In this document: positions 62,102 to 64,000 of the stretch, in pieces
Layout: each line of letters begins with the position of its first letter
Position numbering within the stretch: position 1 is the first letter of the stretch
Assembly: GCA_041916675.1 (NCBI GenBank)
Contig: JAYRZB010000003.1
Span: 186,001-250,000, forward strand
Length of the DNA: 64,000 nucleotides
Direction: 5' to 3'
Origin: JAYRZB01 sp041916675
Lineage (GTDB): Bacteria > Pseudomonadota > Alphaproteobacteria > Rhizobiales > Devosiaceae
Position numbers and translations under genes: made by a program
The notes under the pieces: model-generated
What the model was told of the DNA's origin: nothing
The model's input: only the letters and a program-made list of their open reading frames with translations
Database searches by the model: none

Positions 62102-62650
62102 TTACGAACCCCGGCTGCCCCGTCGCACCGCGCGCAACAGCATTGCGCTCACCTCGGCCTCCGCCCCCACGAACGAGCGGGCATCGCTGGCCCTCACGTT
62201 GAACGTCACCTGCACGGCGCGCCCACTGCCGCCCGCCACGCCCAGCCGCCCGTCCGAACCACGCGCCAGCGGCAGAATGGCCTCCGCTCCGGCTTCGCCC
62301 ATCAGCCCCAGCCCGCCGCCCATCGGGAAGAACGAGGGGCTGGCCACCACGCCGCCCTTGGCAAACGGCGTTACCCCGCCCAGTGCCGGGTTGGTGGCCG
62401 TGAACAGCCCCTCGATGGCTCCCGAAATCAGGTTGCCCAGCGGCTTGAAGGCAGCCTTGAGCGCAATATCGGCAAAGCTCTTGGCAATGTCGCCGAGCAG
62501 GCCCTTAAGCGAGCGACCTTCGGTCATCGCCCCGCGAAACGCATTGCTCAGCGACCGCGCCACCCCGTCGGCGAGGTCCGAGATCCGGTCGAGCTCGAGC
62601 GATACGTCGCTGAGTTCCCCGGCAATTCCGTCTTCAAATAGTCCCGCCAT
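62102..62650 (-). CDS. GTA tape-measure-like protein (g11-like)
   Basis: A 182-residue tape-measure protein: N-terminal helices (SDVSLELDRISDLADGVARS) and GLLGDIAKSFADIALKAAFK, a Gly-rich centre (PFAKGGVVASPSFFPMGGGL) and GEAGAEAILPLARGSDGRLG, a motif common to tape-measure C-termini. Tail length scales with this protein, so the particle should have a short tail; the RcGTA counterpart is of similar size. It overlaps the chaperone gene upstream by 17 bases. Confidence 0.9.
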   Translation of the reverse strand: MAGLFEDGIAGELSDVSLELDRISDLADGVARSLSNAFRGAMTEGRSLKGLLGDIAKSFADIALKAAFKPLGNLISGAIEGLFTATNPALGGVTPFAKGGVVASPSFFPMGGGLGLMGEAGAEAILPLARGSDGRLGVAGGSGRAVQVTFNVRASDARSFVGAEAEVSAMLLRAVRRGSRGS

Positions 62651-62846
62651 CTATCGCCTCCATGTCCGGAAACCGGGCCATCAGCCCGTCGAGCGTTCCG
62701 CGCTCCGGCGCCCCGCCGCGATGCCCGGTCAGCGCCTCGTGCGCCATCGCCAGTTCACGCGGCGTCATGGCCCAGAAATCGCGCGGCGCCAGTCGGAGCA
62801 CGCCGAGCCCGAACCGCATGGCGTGCCCCCAGGGAAACGCCGTCAC
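62634..62846 (-). CDS. GTA tail assembly chaperone, rcc01693 family (g10.1-like)
   Basis: A 70-residue protein. The segment FGLGVLRLAPRDFWAMTPRE is diagnostic of the small Rcc01693 family found next to the tape-measure gene in gene transfer agents. It helps tail assembly by analogy to the phage G/GT chaperones. It overlaps the genes on both sides (4 and 17 bases). A start a few codons downstream at MRFGLGVLRL is also possible. Confidence 0.9.
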   Translation of the reverse strand: MTAFPWGHAMRFGLGVLRLAPRDFWAMTPRELAMAHEALTGHRGGAPERGTLDGLMARFPDMEAIDGGTI

Positions 62847-63157
62847 GTCTCCGCTCCAAAGGTCGCGCGCAGCAGCGCTGCGGCAATCGCTGCCGCGCCC
62901 TTGAGCCCGCCTTCGATGCTCATCCGCGCCAGGTCATCATCGCTGACCGCATGCCCTGCGCCGCGCAGCCCGGCCCCCAGTATCGCCGTCAGGTCGCGGG
63001 CCGAAACCCGTCCCCCGGCAAAGCGCTCGGCCAATCCAACCAGGTCCCCGGCCCCCAGTCGCGCCTCGAGTTCGGCCAGAGCCCCCAGCGTCAGGCACAG
63101 CGTCAGGCGCTCGCCGCCAATCACTGCTTCAATCTCACCCCGATGCAGGTTCGCCAT
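62843..63157 (-). CDS. GTA tail assembly chaperone, g10-like
   Basis: A 104-residue protein of the GTA gp10 (tail tube chaperone) family. It reads MANLHRGEIEAVIGGERLTL, then LTLGALAELEARLGAGDLVG and EGGLKGAAAIAAALLRATFG. I set the start at the ATG of a TGATG overlap with the tail protein gene; a GTG one codon earlier is also in frame. It overlaps the rcc01693-type gene by four bases. Corresponds to Rcc01692. Confidence 0.88.
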   Translation of the reverse strand: MANLHRGEIEAVIGGERLTLCLTLGALAELEARLGAGDLVGLAERFAGGRVSARDLTAILGAGLRGAGHAVSDDDLARMSIEGGLKGAAAIAAALLRATFGAET

Positions 63158-63570
63158 CACAGCACCGCAAAGCTCAGCGCACCGGCGCTTTCGAGCGCCA
63201 GTTCAAACGTCACTTCCCCGGCATGATCGGCCGAAAACTCCAGCGCCACGATCTGGAACGGCCCTTCGATGGTGCCAAAATCGGGCAGGATCAGTTGCCA
63301 GTTGCGGATGGTCCCGGCAAAGAACAGGCTGCGCATCTGTGCATCCGATGCCTGGTCCTTGAAGATGCCCGACCCAGCGACCGAGGCGCGCTTGATGCCG
63401 CCTCCGCTCAGCAGTTCCCGCCAGCGTCCGGCGCTTTCGGCATCGGTAATATCGATGCTGGCCGCGTTAAAGGCGAGGCTGCGCGTGCGCAGGCCCGCCA
63501 CGGTCAGAAACGAGCCCGACCCGGTCTGGTCGAGCTTTAACAGCATATCCTTGCCACTCTGGGCTGCCAT
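63157..63570 (-). CDS. GTA major tail protein (TP901-1 type, g9-like)
   Basis: The 137-residue subunit of the tail tube. MAAQSGKDMLLKLDQTGSGS at the start, NAASIDITDAESAGRWRELL and the later IFKDQASDAQMRSLFFAGTI are typical of the TP901-1 family major tail proteins of GTAs. It lies 9 bases after the DUF3168 gene and corresponds to Rcc01691. Confidence 0.95.
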   Translation of the reverse strand: MAAQSGKDMLLKLDQTGSGSFLTVAGLRTRSLAFNAASIDITDAESAGRWRELLSGGGIKRASVAGSGIFKDQASDAQMRSLFFAGTIRNWQLILPDFGTIEGPFQIVALEFSADHAGEVTFELALESAGALSFAVL

Positions 63571-63579
63571 GGCCTTGTC

Positions 63580-63987
63580 CTATTTCGGTTCGGTGAAAAA
63601 CTTCAAACTCAGCGCCGCCCGCGCCAGCCCGGTGTCCGGGTCGATGGCGGTGTCGGTGCGTTCAAGCAGCCGGTGCGTCACCGCCTGCCCTGCCCCATCA
63701 AGGTCCGCTTCCAGCGCCACCGCGCCCACCCGTTCGGCCAGCGCCAGCACCGCCTTGCGGCTGGCCGATGCGGACCAAAGGTGCACGATCAGCCGGTGTT
63801 CATGGCCCGGCGCGCCGTCGCCGCTGCGGTCCAGCACATCGTGCCGCGCCATCACCACATAGGGCGGCCCCCGCCCCTCGGGCGGCGCATCGAACACCGC
63901 CGGCGTCCCGGTGAGCGCCGTCAGCGCCGCATCGGCCCGCAGCGCCGCCACCAGCGCCGCCTGCAACTGCATGATCGGATGGGTCAT
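63580..63987 (-). CDS. GTA tail terminator, DUF3168 (g8-like)
   Basis: A 135-residue DUF3168 protein (MTHPIMQLQAALVAALRADA, then ALTGTPAVFDAPPEGRGPPY). It caps the tail tube and joins it to the head connector. It corresponds to RcGTA g8 (Rcc01690). The start overlaps the stop of the gene beyond the window edge (ATGA), so the operon continues upstream past position 64000. Confidence 0.93.
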   Translation of the reverse strand: MTHPIMQLQAALVAALRADAALTALTGTPAVFDAPPEGRGPPYVVMARHDVLDRSGDGAPGHEHRLIVHLWSASASRKAVLALAERVGAVALEADLDGAGQAVTHRLLERTDTAIDPDTGLARAALSLKFFTEPK

Positions 63988-64000
63988 AGCCGCACCCCCA
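63984..64000 (-). CDS. Partial gene at window edge, probable GTA head-tail adaptor
   Basis: Only the last codons are inside the window (…G-V-R-L-stop, overlapping the next ATG as ATGA). By position in gene transfer agent operons this should be the head-tail adaptor (g7). The product itself cannot be judged from five codons. Confidence 0.35.

Noticed and set aside
55481..64000. Interpretation as an ordinary prophage
   Set aside because: Gene families and order are those of RcGTA-like elements and no integrase, repressor or replication genes appear; the head half is outside the window, so this is not final.

Overview
The window looks like a chromosomal segment of a high-GC alphaproteobacterium of the order Hyphomicrobiales (Rhizobiales), most like Devosia and its relatives. 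The reasons are a FeuPQ-type two-component system, a run of ccmIEFH, a Do-family protease, a two-component pair, glnE and pepN that I recall as conserved in rhizobia, and the tail half of an RcGTA-like gene transfer agent (GTA). No rRNA, tRNA, CRISPR array or insertion sequence was recognised. The taxonomic call is an inference from gene content and gene order.

Layout: 0-2.4 kb is a two-gene ABC-2 type transporter. 2.4-11.2 kb is a glycine/threonine/vitamin B6 neighbourhood: a GcvA-like LysR regulator, a 58-residue protein, pyridoxal kinase (pdxY), a tandem glycine riboswitch in front of a stand-alone gcvP, a TupA-like ATP-grasp gene, and kbl-tdh, which turns threonine into glycine. 11-17.7 kb holds a flavin reductase, a HerA-type ATPase, a PAP2 phosphatase, a secreted von Willebrand A protein with a small exported protein upstream, a cold shock protein and small unknowns. 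17.8-22.8 kb holds a beta-mannosidase with a perfect LacI-type operator and a divergent pair of citrate synthase homologues, one of them fused to a DNA-binding domain. 22.8-31 kb holds three related MsbA-like ABC exporters on one strand, interleaved with an SH3 protein, a phd-doc toxin-antitoxin pair, a methyltransferase and a 29-codon small gene.

31-48 kb is the conserved backbone: pepN, an orphan histidine kinase, glnE, a two-component system, the Do-family protease and ccmIEFH (cytochrome c maturation). It is interrupted by an AT-richer HEPN-like gene behind glnE and by a RelE/HigB-type toxin-antitoxin locus whose toxin is frameshifted. 48-51 kb is an unusual two-subunit flavoprotein operon, followed by a conserved unknown gene and a 17-kDa-antigen-like lipoprotein. 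53-55.4 kb is the feuPQ pair with a small periplasmic protein upstream that may be FeuN-like.

55.5-64 kb is the distal part of a GTA operon on the minus strand. In transcription order it runs from the tail terminator (g8-like), major tail protein, chaperones, tape measure, distal tail protein, hub, peptidase and the 1246-residue TIM-barrel baseplate protein to a GH108 endolysin that carries a C-terminal membrane (holin-like) segment. The window ends inside the operon, so the head genes lie beyond position 64000.

The gene arrangement is very compact. Seven of the eight convergent gene pairs overlap, abut or sit within 16 bases of each other, and several share palindromic stop codons (TTAA, CTAG, TGATCA).
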